Shown here in pieces: positions 18,060 through 26,691 of a stretch of DNA of 64,000 bases. Within the stretch, counting starts at the first letter, position 1. Every line of letters begins with the position of its first letter. A program made the position numbers and the translations under genes. The notes under the pieces were generated by a model. That model did no database searches. It saw nothing but the letters and a program-made list of their open reading frames with translations, and had not been told where the DNA came from. The DNA lies in assembly GCF_014842265.1 (NCBI RefSeq), contig NZ_JACYVI010000016.1, positions 63,364-127,363 on the forward strand. The letters run 5' to 3'. This DNA is from Pseudomonas sp. CFBP 13711. Its GTDB lineage: Bacteria > Pseudomonadota > Gammaproteobacteria > Pseudomonadales > Pseudomonadaceae.

Positions 18060-18284
18060 TTGCTTTCTCCGTCATGGATCGGACTTGCAGAGGATGACTG
18101 TCGATGCGAAAGGGCTCTATCGGACTCCTTCGTTGGCGCTTCGTCAACTGCGGCAGCCGCCGTGCCGGTGATATGCTACGGGCCAAATTTCGCCGACGGG
18201 GTTTGCTGAGCGAGGCGTGCTATCAACGCCAAGCCCGGTCGAATCCCGCTCCCGACGCACGTTTCAGTTTATGCAGGTACCGCC

Positions 18285-19205
18285 ATGTCCTTTCGCACCG
18301 ATGCCGTCAAAGCCTACTTGCTCGATCTTCAGGACCGCATTTGCGCCGCGCTGGAAACCGAAGATGGCAGCGCCCGTTTCGTCGAGGACGCCTGGGAGCG
18401 GCCTGCCGGGGGTGGCGGACGGACCCGCGTGATCGAGAATGGCCATATCCTCGAAAAGGGCGGGGTCAATTTTTCCCACGTCTTCGGCGCCGGCCTCCCC
18501 CCATCGGCCAGCGCCCATCGACCGGAGCTGGCAGGACGTGGTTTCGAAGCACTCGGCGTGTCGCTGGTGATGCACCCGCACAATCCTCATGTGCCGACTG
18601 CCCACGCCAATGTGCGTTTCTTCATTGCAGAGAAAGAAGGCGAAGAACCAGTGTGGTGGTTCGGAGGCGGCTTTGACCTGACGCCCTATTACGGCGTCGA
18701 GGAAGACTGCGTTCATTGGCACCGCGTCGCCGAGCAGGCCTGCGCGCCGTTCGGCGCTGACGTCTATCCCCGTTACAAGGCGTGGTGCGATCGCTACTTC
18801 CATATCAAGCACCGCAATGAACCGCGCGGCGTGGGCGGCCTGTTTTTCGATGACCTCAACGAGTGGGATTTCGACACCAGCTTCGCCTTCATTCGCGCCA
18901 TCGGTGATGCGTTCGTCGAGGCGTATGTGCCCATCGTTCAGCGCCGTAGAGACACTCCGTACACGCCGCAGCAACGGGAGTTTCAGGAGTTCCGCCGTGG
19001 GCGTTACGTGGAATTCAATCTGGTGTACGACCGCGGCACCTTGTTCGGGCTGCAGTCGGGTGGCCGGACTGAATCCATCCTTATGTCGCTGCCGCCGCAA
19101 GTGCGCTGGGGCTATGACTGGAAAGCCGAGCCGGGCAGCGAGGAAGCACGCCTGACGGAGTATTTTTTGCAGGATCGCGACTGGCTGGCTGAGGCGGCAC
19201 AGTGA
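18285..19205 (+). CDS. hemF: Oxygen-dependent coproporphyrinogen III oxidase
   Basis: A 306-residue cytosolic oxidase that converts coproporphyrinogen III to protoporphyrinogen IX with O2. Family signatures include GGGGRTRVIENG, VPTAHANVRFF, the WWFGGGFDLTPYY block and RRGRYVEFNLVYDRGT. The length is normal. Its stop overlaps the aroE ATG by one base (TGATG), so the two are likely translationally coupled. Confidence 0.97.
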   Translation: MSFRTDAVKAYLLDLQDRICAALETEDGSARFVEDAWERPAGGGGRTRVIENGHILEKGGVNFSHVFGAGLPPSASAHRPELAGRGFEALGVSLVMHPHNPHVPTAHANVRFFIAEKEGEEPVWWFGGGFDLTPYYGVEEDCVHWHRVAEQACAPFGADVYPRYKAWCDRYFHIKHRNEPRGVGGLFFDDLNEWDFDTSFAFIRAIGDAFVEAYVPIVQRRRDTPYTPQQREFQEFRRGRYVEFNLVYDRGTLFGLQSGGRTESILMSLPPQVRWGYDWKAEPGSEEARLTEYFLQDRDWLAEAAQ

Positions 19206-20035
19206 TGACTGATCAGTACGTTGTCTTCGGTAACCCCATCGCCCACAGCAAGTCGCCGCTGATCCATCGCTTGTTCGCCGAGCAAACCGGTCAGGCGCTC
19301 GACTACCAGACCTCACTGGCCCCGCTGAACGGCTTCACCGCGTTCGCCAAGGCATTTTTCGAAACAGGCCGTGGCGCCAACGTCACCGTGCCGTTCAAGG
19401 AAGAAGCGTACCGGATAGCTGATCAGCTGACCGAGCGCGGCCGTCGTGCCGGGGCGGTCAACACGCTGGCGCTGCAGGCGGATGGCAGCCTGCTGGGTGA
19501 CAACACGGACGGAGCCGGTCTGGTTCGGGACCTGACGGTCAATCATGGCGTAACGCTCAAGGACAAACGCATCCTTGTGCTCGGAGCTGGCGGCGCGGTG
19601 CGTGGCGCGCTGGAACCCTTGCTGGCGGAAGATCCCTACGTGCTGGTGGTCGCCAATCGCACAGTGGAAAAGGCCGAGCGATTGGCCGAGGAGTTTGCCG
19701 ACATTGGCCCGGTGCTGCCCGCCGGCTATGACTGGCTGGAAGAGCCGGTGGACATCATCATCAACGCCACGTCGGCGAGCCTGTCGGGCGAAGTACCGCC
19801 CATTGCGCCCAGTCTGATTCAGCCGGGCGTGACCATTTGCTACGACATGATGTACGCCAAGGAGCCGACCGCCTTTTGTCGCTGGGCCACGGAGCACAGC
19901 GCCGGACAGGCAGTGGATGGTTTGGGGATGTTGGTCGAGCAGGCCGCCGAGGCGTTTTACCTGTGGCGCGGCGTGCGACCGGAGTCAGCGCCGGTTCTGG
20001 CGGAACTGCGACGGTTGATGGTGCAGAACGGATAA
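19205..20035 (+). CDS. aroE: Shikimate dehydrogenase (NADP+)
   Basis: A 276-residue enzyme that reduces 3-dehydroshikimate in aromatic amino-acid synthesis. It has the substrate-binding SKSP (15-18), the catalytic lysine in NVTVPFKEEA, DNTDGAG and the NADP motif GAGGAVRG. The ATG at 19205 fits the family N-terminus better than a GTG three bases upstream. It is followed by a REP element and converges on choX. Confidence 0.96.
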   Translation: MTDQYVVFGNPIAHSKSPLIHRLFAEQTGQALDYQTSLAPLNGFTAFAKAFFETGRGANVTVPFKEEAYRIADQLTERGRRAGAVNTLALQADGSLLGDNTDGAGLVRDLTVNHGVTLKDKRILVLGAGGAVRGALEPLLAEDPYVLVVANRTVEKAERLAEEFADIGPVLPAGYDWLEEPVDIIINATSASLSGEVPPIAPSLIQPGVTICYDMMYAKEPTAFCRWATEHSAGQAVDGLGMLVEQAAEAFYLWRGVRPESAPVLAELRRLMVQNG

Positions 20036-20101
20036 CGCTCACGTTCCAGGCTGACACTTATTTTGTGGTGGATGCCTGGTCGTCCAGACGCCGCACTGTC
20101 A

Positions 20102-20163
20102 CGCTGCAAGCGCGCTCCCACAGACTGATGTTGGTCCTGTAGGAGTGAGCTTGCTCGCGATGC
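20102..20163. repeat. REP doublet between aroE and choX
   Basis: The arms are GCAAGCGCGCTCCCAC and GTAGGAGTGAGCTTGCTCGCG, facing each other with a short spacer. It lies between convergent genes, the usual place for Pseudomonas REPs. Confidence 0.65.
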
Positions 20164-20176
20164 TTCTTGTCGGCGC

Positions 20177-21103
20177 TTACAACTTGGCCTTAACCGCTGG
20201 CAGCGCGTCTTTGTCGTCAACGGTTTTCACGCCGTCGAGCCATTTGTCCAGCACCGCCGGATTGGCTTTCAGCCACGCTTTCACCGCCTCGGTGTTGCTG
20301 ACCTTCTTGTCCACCACGGTCTGCATGATCGAGTTTTCCATGTCCTGGGTGAACACCAGGTTGGAAAGCAGCTTGGCCACATTCGGGCAGGCGTCGGCGT
20401 AACCTTTGCGCGTCACGGTGTAAACGCTGCCGGTATCACCGAAGTATTTCTCGCCGCCTTTCAGGTAGTGCATGCCTTTGATCTGCACGTTCATCGGGTG
20501 TGGCGTCCACCCGAGGAACACCACGAATTCCTTCTTCTTCACGTTGCGCTGCACTTCGGCCAGCATCGCCTGCTCGCTAGACTCAACCAACTTCCAGTCA
20601 CCCAGCTCGAACTCGTTCTTCTTGATGATTTCCTGAATCGACGCGTTGGCCGGAGCGCCCGAGCCGATGCCGTAGATCTTCTTGTGGAACTTGTCGGCAA
20701 ATTTGTTCAGGTCGGCGAAGTCGTGAACGCCCGCGTCATAGACGTAATCGGGAACCGCGAGGGTGAACTCGGTGCCTTCCAGGTTCTTCGCGTATTGCGT
20801 CACGTCACCGGTGGCGATGAATTTGTCGTAGAAGCCCTGCTGCGCCGGCATCCAGTTGCCCAGAAAGACGTCGAGCTGCCCGTCCTTCAGACCGCCATAG
20901 GCGATGGGCACCGCCAGGGTGTCGATCTTGGTTTTGTAGCCCATGCCGTCGAGCAAAAAGCCTGCGGTGGCGTTGGTGGCAGCGATATCGCTCCAGCCTG
21001 GATCGGCCATCCGCACAGTGCTGCAGCTCGCGTCGGCGGCATAGGCCACGACGCTGCTCAAGCCCAAGACCCCAACCGCCAGCGTGGTGAACAGCTTATT
21101 CAT
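20177..21103 (-). CDS. choX: Choline ABC transporter periplasmic binding protein
   Basis: A 308-residue OpuAC-family binding protein with a signal peptide (about 1-23, ending YAADA). The aromatic-box sequence DPGW (34-37) and the GYKTKIDTLAVP, LGNWMP and GWTPHPMN segments are those of ChoX-type choline binders, whose aromatic residues cage the trimethylammonium group. It lies 38 bp downstream of betC, so choline sulfate hydrolysis and choline capture are probably in one operon. No permease or ATPase is next to it. It may share the Cbc transporter core encoded elsewhere, as known for pseudomonad solitary binding proteins. Confidence 0.87.
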   Translation of the reverse strand: MNKLFTTLAVGVLGLSSVVAYAADASCSTVRMADPGWSDIAATNATAGFLLDGMGYKTKIDTLAVPIAYGGLKDGQLDVFLGNWMPAQQGFYDKFIATGDVTQYAKNLEGTEFTLAVPDYVYDAGVHDFADLNKFADKFHKKIYGIGSGAPANASIQEIIKKNEFELGDWKLVESSEQAMLAEVQRNVKKKEFVVFLGWTPHPMNVQIKGMHYLKGGEKYFGDTGSVYTVTRKGYADACPNVAKLLSNLVFTQDMENSIMQTVVDKKVSNTEAVKAWLKANPAVLDKWLDGVKTVDDKDALPAVKAKL

Positions 21104-21141
21104 GGTGTGCCCCTTTTTGATTTTCTAGGTGTTGGCAGGGT

Positions 21142-22647
21142 TCAAGGTTGCGGATAACGGGCCTTGCGCTCCAGATCGTCCAGATCAATATGGTTGCGCA
21201 TGTACTGCTGACTGGCGTCGACCAGCGGCTGGTGATCCCAACTCTTCAGCTTGCCGATGGCCAGCGACTCGGCGACAAAACGCCGGCGCCGCTGACTGGC
21301 GAGCACCTGGTGGTGTATCGCCGGAATGTCCCACTTGGCCTGTGCTTCGGCCAGGAACGCAGCGAACAGGTCGCGATGAGCCTCGGATCGACTCAGCTCT
21401 TCCTGCTCCTCCGGATCGTTGCGCACGTCATACAGCAGACATGGGTCCCGTTCCGAATAAATGAATTTGTACGCGCCGCGACGAATCATCATCAGCGGAC
21501 TGTTGGTGCCCTCGGCCATGTACTCGCCAAACACCTCGTCGTGACCGCCCTCACCTTCCAAGTGCGGCAACAGTGAACGGCCATCGAGCGGCAAACCGGC
21601 GTCCAGTTGACCCTCAGCCAATGCCACAAAAGTCGGCAACAGGTCGGCGGTGGACACTGCCGCCTGAACACGGCCGGCCTTGAACTGCCCCGGAGCGTAC
21701 ACCAGCAGCGGCACCCGCGCCGACATCTCGAACCAGTGCATTTTGTACCAGAGCCCGCGCTCACCCAGCATGTCGCCATGGTCGCCGGAGAACACAATGA
21801 TCGTGTCGTCAGCCAAGCCTGTTTCTTCCAGGGTTTTCAGCAGTTTGCCGACGTTGTCATCAATGTAGCTGCATGCGCCGAAATAGGCGCGGCGCGCATC
21901 GCGAATCTTTTGCTCGGGCAGAGGCTTGTCCCACAGGTCATAGACTTTCAGCAGGCGTTGAGAATGCGGGTCCAGTTCGGACTGGGCCAACCGCGCGTGG
22001 GGCATCGGGATGTCTTCGTCGCTGTACAGATTCCAGTAGGACTTGGGGATGGTGTACGGATCGTGGGGATGGGTCATCGACACCGTCAGGCAAAACGGCT
22101 GATCGCCGTCTTCGCGCACATGGTCGAACAGATACTGCTGCGCCTTGAACACCACTTCTTCGTCGAAATCGAGCTGATTGGTGCGTACGCAAGGACCGGC
22201 CTGCAGCACCGAAGACATGTTGTGGTACCAGGTCGGGCGCACGTCCGGCTCGTCCCAGTTCACAGCCCAACCATAATCGGCCGGATAAATGTCGCTGGTC
22301 AGGCGCTCTTCGTAGCCGTGCAGTTGATCAGGGCCACAGAAATGCATCTTGCCGGACAGCGCCGTGCGATAGCCGAGACGACGCAGGTAGTGGGCGTAGG
22401 TCGGCACATCAGCGGGAAAATCAGCAGCGTTGTCGTAGGCGCCGATCTTGCTCGGCAACTGACCGCTGACCAAGGTGAAACGCGACGGCGCGCACAGCGG
22501 GCTGTTGCAGTAGGCGGCGTCGAACACCACGCCTTCAGCGGCGAGGCGACTCAAGTGGGGCATCTTGATGGGGGAAGAGGCGTACATCGGCAACATGGGC
22601 GCGGCCATCTGATCGGCTATGATGAAAAGAATGTTCTTGCGCTTCAT
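21142..22647 (-). CDS. betC: Choline-sulfatase
   Basis: A 501-residue cytoplasmic sulfatase that hydrolyses choline-O-sulfate to choline and sulfate, feeding glycine betaine synthesis. The sulfatase signature CAPSR places the formylglycine precursor at Cys52, and an early metal-binding Asp is in IIADQM. The C-terminal region includes the choline-sulfatase-specific tail (SRSEAHRDLFAAF). The start at 22647 was chosen from family alignment. An ATG at 22671 adds eight residues, and neither has a strong ribosome site. It is divergent from a LysR gene, the usual arrangement for its activator. Confidence 0.93.
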   Translation of the reverse strand: MKRKNILFIIADQMAAPMLPMYASSPIKMPHLSRLAAEGVVFDAAYCNSPLCAPSRFTLVSGQLPSKIGAYDNAADFPADVPTYAHYLRRLGYRTALSGKMHFCGPDQLHGYEERLTSDIYPADYGWAVNWDEPDVRPTWYHNMSSVLQAGPCVRTNQLDFDEEVVFKAQQYLFDHVREDGDQPFCLTVSMTHPHDPYTIPKSYWNLYSDEDIPMPHARLAQSELDPHSQRLLKVYDLWDKPLPEQKIRDARRAYFGACSYIDDNVGKLLKTLEETGLADDTIIVFSGDHGDMLGERGLWYKMHWFEMSARVPLLVYAPGQFKAGRVQAAVSTADLLPTFVALAEGQLDAGLPLDGRSLLPHLEGEGGHDEVFGEYMAEGTNSPLMMIRRGAYKFIYSERDPCLLYDVRNDPEEQEELSRSEAHRDLFAAFLAEAQAKWDIPAIHHQVLASQRRRRFVAESLAIGKLKSWDHQPLVDASQQYMRNHIDLDDLERKARYPQP

Positions 22648-22748
22648 GTTTTCGCGGCATCCCATAGTCATTATTTATGCGAAAGTGCTCCGACCGAGGA
22701 TGGTGCCCATGCCGTCCGCGGTAAAGCCCATGTGCGGCAATGCTTAGG

Positions 22749-22763
22749 ATAAGTACAGCTTAT
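22749..22763. promoter_or_regulatory. Candidate LysR operator in the betC/regulator gap
   Basis: The inverted repeat ATAAG-TACAG-CTTAT fits the T-N11-A pattern of LysR-type sites. It overlaps the first annotated ATG of the divergent LysR gene. It may mediate autoregulation, or indicate that translation starts at 22783. Confidence 0.4.
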
Positions 22764-23712
22764 GTTTGAAGCCCTTGGTGCCATGTCACTGGATTTGCTA
22801 CGCGGCTTTGAGGCCGCCGCACGGTTGCGCAGTTTTACCGCTGCGGCTATCGAGCTCGGCACTACTCAGCCGGCCATCAGCCAGCAAATCAAGCGACTGG
22901 AAGAGCAACTGGGGACGCGGCTGTTTGATCGCATCTATCGCGGCATTGAGCTGACGGACGCCGGGCAGATTCTCTTCAATCACGTACAGACCGGGCTCGA
23001 ATCGATGGACGCGGGCCTCAGCGCAATCACCGAGCAGCATCAGCACGAGGTTTTGCAGGTGGCGACCGATTTCGCCTTCGCCGCCTATTGGCTGATGCCG
23101 CGCCTGCACCGTTTCCACAAGGACAACCCCGACGTCGACGTCAGCCTGGTCACCAGCGAGCGCAGTCACAGCATGCTGCGCGCGGATATCGATGTGGCCG
23201 TGTTGTTCGGCGACGGGCGATTCAAGCAGGGAGAAAGCCATTGGTTGTTCAGCGAGGAAGTGTTCCCGGTCTGCAGCCCGCGATTGCTGAAGGGGCGCGA
23301 CCTGCCCTTGCCCACCAAGGCGCTGAAAGACTTCGCGCTGCTGCACTTGCGTGGCGAGGGCGGCAATAACTGGTTTGACTGGAGTGGCGTGTTTCGCGCC
23401 CTGAATATCCCGCAAGCACCCGCGCCGGGGCAGCTGCGATTCGACAACTACACGCTGCTGATTCAGGCGGCGATCGGCGGCCAGGGCGTGGCCATCGGCT
23501 GGCGACATCTGGTGGATGATTTGCTGGAGCAGGGTTTGCTATGCCGCCCGATCGAAGCGAGCGCCGTCTCCGGATACGGTTATTACATCGTCCTGCCGCA
23601 ACGCAAGCGACGCGTGCAGATCGTTCAGCGGTTCGTGGAGTGGTTACGAAGTGAACAGGCGTTGAGCGGGGATTTGCTGAAGGGTAAGGAGCTGCCGTCG
23701 ATTGCGGTTTAG
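22762..23712 (+). CDS. LysR-family regulator of choline-sulfate genes
   Basis: A 316-residue LysR-type regulator. The N-terminal winged HTH includes FEAAARLRSFTAAAIELGTTQPAISQQIKRLEEQLG, and a ligand-binding fold follows from about 95. It is divergent from betC with a 114-bp gap, which makes it the likely activator of the betC-choX unit, responding to choline or choline sulfate. A later ATG at 22783 (MSLDLLRGFEAA) also fits family starts. Confidence 0.85.
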   Translation: MFEALGAMSLDLLRGFEAAARLRSFTAAAIELGTTQPAISQQIKRLEEQLGTRLFDRIYRGIELTDAGQILFNHVQTGLESMDAGLSAITEQHQHEVLQVATDFAFAAYWLMPRLHRFHKDNPDVDVSLVTSERSHSMLRADIDVAVLFGDGRFKQGESHWLFSEEVFPVCSPRLLKGRDLPLPTKALKDFALLHLRGEGGNNWFDWSGVFRALNIPQAPAPGQLRFDNYTLLIQAAIGGQGVAIGWRHLVDDLLEQGLLCRPIEASAVSGYGYYIVLPQRKRRVQIVQRFVEWLRSEQALSGDLLKGKELPSIAV

Positions 23713-23788
23713 GGCCTTCGTGACAAACATTGACGCTGATCTGGCGGCCTATCGATGGTGCCGAAGTTGTAGCTGCGACGCACGACTT

Positions 23789-23894
23789 GTGGGAGCGAGC
23801 TTGCTCGCGAAGAGTCCGGTAGATCCGCTAGATATCCAGCACCGGAAATGCCGTATTCGCGAGCAAGACGGAGCGCCACCCCGGTCACTCCCAC
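23789..23894. repeat. REP doublet with one interrupted arm
   Basis: The left arm, 23789-23811, is the full consensus-like GTGGGAGCGAGCTTGCTCGC. The right arm starts TTCGCGAGCAAG at 23856 and ends ACTCCCAC at 23894. It carries extra bases in the middle, where the left arm has a 4-bp junction. The second arm is therefore a split REP. Confidence 0.7.
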
Positions 23895-23905
23895 ATGGAC
23901 GTGCC

Positions 23906-24409
23906 TTAGTTCAGCACGCCATCCAGAATTTCATAAACGATCCCGCTGCCAATGGCGATCAGCACAACGTCCGGGCCCAGGCGGCGCCACTCGTAGCCGT
24001 CGTATTGAGGCAGATATTGCAGCGAGCGTTGGTCCAGTCGACGGCCGTAACCGCGTGGCAGCGGGTGGCCTTTGACGATGTGGACGCCAGGGGGCAGCGG
24101 CTGACCGCGACCGATGACTTCCCTGTGCTCGCTGATGGTCCGGCGCACATCGCCGAAGTCGGCAGGAGGACGGCCGCCACGCTGGTTATTGCCACGGTTA
24201 TCCGCACGCGGTTCGTTGCGATGGTCGTTGCCGTTGCCGCGATCGCCCTGCGGACCGCCTTGCGGACCATTGGGTTGGCCGTGATCCTGATGCTGGCCCG
24301 GGCCGTTGTCATCGCCCCCGCGTTGATCCGGTGGTGCAGCCTGAACCAGCGCGCTGGCGCTGAGCATCAACACGCCCAACCCGGCGATCAAACGATTCGA
24401 GACTTTCAT
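23906..24409 (-). CDS. RcnB/CigR-like secreted protein with disordered Gly/Gln/His/Asn-rich region
   Basis: A 167-residue exported protein with a signal peptide (about 1-24, ending VQAA). Residues about 26-85 are low-complexity, rich in Gly, Asn, Gln, Asp and His, and look disordered. The C-terminal half has the pattern LPPGVHIVKGHPLPRGYGRRL and YLPQYDGYEWRRLG, ending VVLIAIGSGIVYEILDGVL, as in RcnB/CigR-type proteins (nickel/cobalt homeostasis RcnB, or the Salmonella CigR effector family). Its true role here is unknown. AGGAG precedes the start. Confidence 0.7.
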   Translation of the reverse strand: MKVSNRLIAGLGVLMLSASALVQAAPPDQRGGDDNGPGQHQDHGQPNGPQGGPQGDRGNGNDHRNEPRADNRGNNQRGGRPPADFGDVRRTISEHREVIGRGQPLPPGVHIVKGHPLPRGYGRRLDQRSLQYLPQYDGYEWRRLGPDVVLIAIGSGIVYEILDGVLN

Positions 24410-24439
24410 GTAGCGCGCTCCTGAGCAAATACGGGCAGC

Positions 24440-24473
24440 AAAAAGGGGTTCAGGACGTGGTCCTGAACCCCTT
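24440..24473 (-). terminator. Terminator of trpBA
   Basis: A 14-bp perfect stem (AAGGGGTTCAGGAC and its complement) with a 3-nt loop. On the minus strand it is followed by a short U-run. It begins 12 bp after the trpA stop. Confidence 0.85.
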
Positions 24474-24484
24474 CGCTGTACGGC

Positions 24485-25345
24485 TTAGTGTGCTGCCAGA
24501 GACCGAGATTCCTCTGTATCAGAAACTTTACCTTCGGCTACGCGGGCTTTACGCACGCCTTGGGACAACTGCGCGCACAAACCCAGCACGCCGCTGACCG
24601 CATGTTCCGGCGAAGACGCGTTGGCGATCTGATCGATCAGTGCCGAACCGACGACGACACCGTCGGCCACGCGCGCAATGGCGGCCGCTTGTTCAGCTGT
24701 GCGAATACCGAAGCCGACACTGATTGGCAGATCGGTATGGCGGCGAAGGCGTTGCACGGCGTCCTTAACGTGATCAATCGTTGCAGAGCCCGCGCCTGTC
24801 ACGCCCGCCACCGACACGTAGTAAACGAAACCGGAGCTGCCGTTGAGCACAGTCGGTAAGCGAACGTCATCAGTGGTCGGCGTGGTCAGGCGGATGAAGT
24901 CCAGACCTGCGTCCTGCGCTGGGTCGCACAACTCGGCGTTGTGCTCCGGCGGCAGGTCCACCACGATCAGCCCGTCGACACCCGACGAATGAGCTTCGGA
25001 GATGAAGCGGTCAATGCCGTAGTTGTGGATGGGATTGTAGTAACCCATCAGCACCAGCGGAGTGACGCTGTCCTCTTCACGGAATTCACGAACCATCTGC
25101 AGCGTCTTCGCCAGGTTTTGCTTGGCGTTAAGGGCGCGAATGTTCGCCAGCTGAATTGCCGGGCCGTCGGCCATCGGGTCAGTGAACGGCATACCCAGCT
25201 CGATTACATCGGCACCTGCCTTCGGCAATCCCTTGAGGATCGCCAGCGAGGTGTCGTAGCCCGGGTCGCCTGCCGTGATGAACGTCACCAGGGCTGCGCG
25301 GTTTTGTTCTTTCAGTTCAGCAAAACGCGTTTGCAGGCGGCTCAT
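24485..25345 (-). CDS. trpA: Tryptophan synthase alpha chain
   Basis: A 286-residue TIM barrel that cleaves indole-3-glycerol phosphate and channels indole to TrpB. Catalytic Glu49 and Asp60 are in IELGMPFTDPMADG. It is somewhat longer than E. coli TrpA, with an extra hydrophilic C-terminal tail of about 15-18 residues. The ATG overlaps the trpB stop by one base (TGATG), indicating translational coupling. Confidence 0.97.
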   Translation of the reverse strand: MSRLQTRFAELKEQNRAALVTFITAGDPGYDTSLAILKGLPKAGADVIELGMPFTDPMADGPAIQLANIRALNAKQNLAKTLQMVREFREEDSVTPLVLMGYYNPIHNYGIDRFISEAHSSGVDGLIVVDLPPEHNAELCDPAQDAGLDFIRLTTPTTDDVRLPTVLNGSSGFVYYVSVAGVTGAGSATIDHVKDAVQRLRRHTDLPISVGFGIRTAEQAAAIARVADGVVVGSALIDQIANASSPEHAVSGVLGLCAQLSQGVRKARVAEGKVSDTEESRSLAAH

Positions 25346-26571
25346 CAGTGTTTCTCCTGCTGGGACAGATCCAGGTGGTGCATTACGGTTTGCATGTCCT
25401 TGTCGCCACGACCGGACAGGTTGACCACCATCAGGTGATCCTTCGGCAGGTTTGGAGCGCGTTTGAACACTTCAGCCAGGGCGTGGGCGGTTTCCAGCGC
25501 CGGGATGATGCCTTCGAGGCGGCAGCACTGGTGGAACGCAGCCAGTGCTTCATCGTCGGTGACCGAGGTGTATTCGACGCGACCGATGTCATGCAACCAG
25601 GCGTGCTCAGGGCCAATGCCTGGGTAGTCGAGGCCGGCTGAAATCGAGTGGGCGTCGATAATCTGACCGTCGTTGTCCTGCAACAGGAAGGTGCGGTTGC
25701 CGTGCAGTACGCCCGGAACGCCGCCGTTCAGGCTGGCGGCGTGCTTGCCGGTCTCGATGCCGTGGCCGGCCGCTTCGACACCGATGATGCGCACACTCGT
25801 GTCATCCAGAAACGGATGAAACAGTCCCATTGCGTTCGAGCCACCGCCGATGCACGCCACCAGACTGTCCGGCAGACGGCCTTCGTGCTCTTGCATCTGA
25901 ACGCGGGTTTCCTTGCCGATCACGGACTGGAAGTCACGAACCATTGCAGGGTAAGGGTGCGGACCTGCGACGGTGCCGATCAGGTAGAAGGTGCTGTCGA
26001 CGTTGGTAACCCAGTCGCGCAGTGCCTCGTTCATGGCGTCTTTCAGCGTGCCGGTGCCAGCGACCACCGGAATGATCGTGGCGCCCAGCAGCTTCATGCG
26101 GAACACGTTGGCTTGCTGACGCTCGATGTCAGTGGTGCCCATGTAGATGACGCATTCCAAGCCAAAGCGTGCCGCCACGGTAGCGGTGGCAACGCCGTGC
26201 ATGCCGGCGCCGGTCTCGGCGATGATGCGTTTTTTGCCCATGCGCCGCGCCAGCAGGATCTGGCCGATACAGTTATTGATTTTGTGCGCGCCGGTATGGT
26301 TGAGCTCTTCGCGCTTCAGGTAAATCTTCGCGCCGCCACAATGCTCGGTCAGGCGCTCGGCGAAATACAGCGGGTTTGGACGACCCACGTAATCGCGCTG
26401 GAAGTACTCCAGATCTTTCAGGAACGAAGGATCATTCTTTGCGATTTCGTATTCGCGGTTCAGATCAAGGATCAGCGGCATCAAGGTTTCAGCGACGTAA
26501 CGGCCGCCGAAGGCACCGAACATGCCACGGTCGTCCGGGCCTTCGCGGTATGCAGTTTGGGTCTGGGTCAT
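25345..26571 (-). CDS. trpB: Tryptophan synthase beta chain
   Basis: A 408-residue PLP enzyme that condenses indole with serine. The PLP lysine is Lys97 in HTGAHKINN, and the phosphate-binding loop is GGGSNAMG. A strong GGAGG precedes the start. It is divergent from trpI, whose product with indoleglycerol phosphate activates trpBA in pseudomonads. Confidence 0.97.
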   Translation of the reverse strand: MTQTQTAYREGPDDRGMFGAFGGRYVAETLMPLILDLNREYEIAKNDPSFLKDLEYFQRDYVGRPNPLYFAERLTEHCGGAKIYLKREELNHTGAHKINNCIGQILLARRMGKKRIIAETGAGMHGVATATVAARFGLECVIYMGTTDIERQQANVFRMKLLGATIIPVVAGTGTLKDAMNEALRDWVTNVDSTFYLIGTVAGPHPYPAMVRDFQSVIGKETRVQMQEHEGRLPDSLVACIGGGSNAMGLFHPFLDDTSVRIIGVEAAGHGIETGKHAASLNGGVPGVLHGNRTFLLQDNDGQIIDAHSISAGLDYPGIGPEHAWLHDIGRVEYTSVTDDEALAAFHQCCRLEGIIPALETAHALAEVFKRAPNLPKDHLMVVNLSGRGDKDMQTVMHHLDLSQQEKH

Positions 26572-26691
26572 GTGGACCTCCGGAGATACGAATAGAGTTA
26601 GCCGTCAGGCAGTGATCACACTCTAACCAGCGCCAGCGACGATGAAAACCGATAAGATCGGGGCAACCTGTCAGGAAAACTCACACATCCC
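26572..26691. promoter_or_regulatory. trpBA/trpI divergent control region
   Basis: A 120-bp gap between trpB and trpI. In characterised pseudomonads TrpI binds this gap and activates trpBA when indoleglycerol phosphate accumulates. I infer the same here from gene arrangement. I did not identify the exact sites. Confidence 0.55.
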
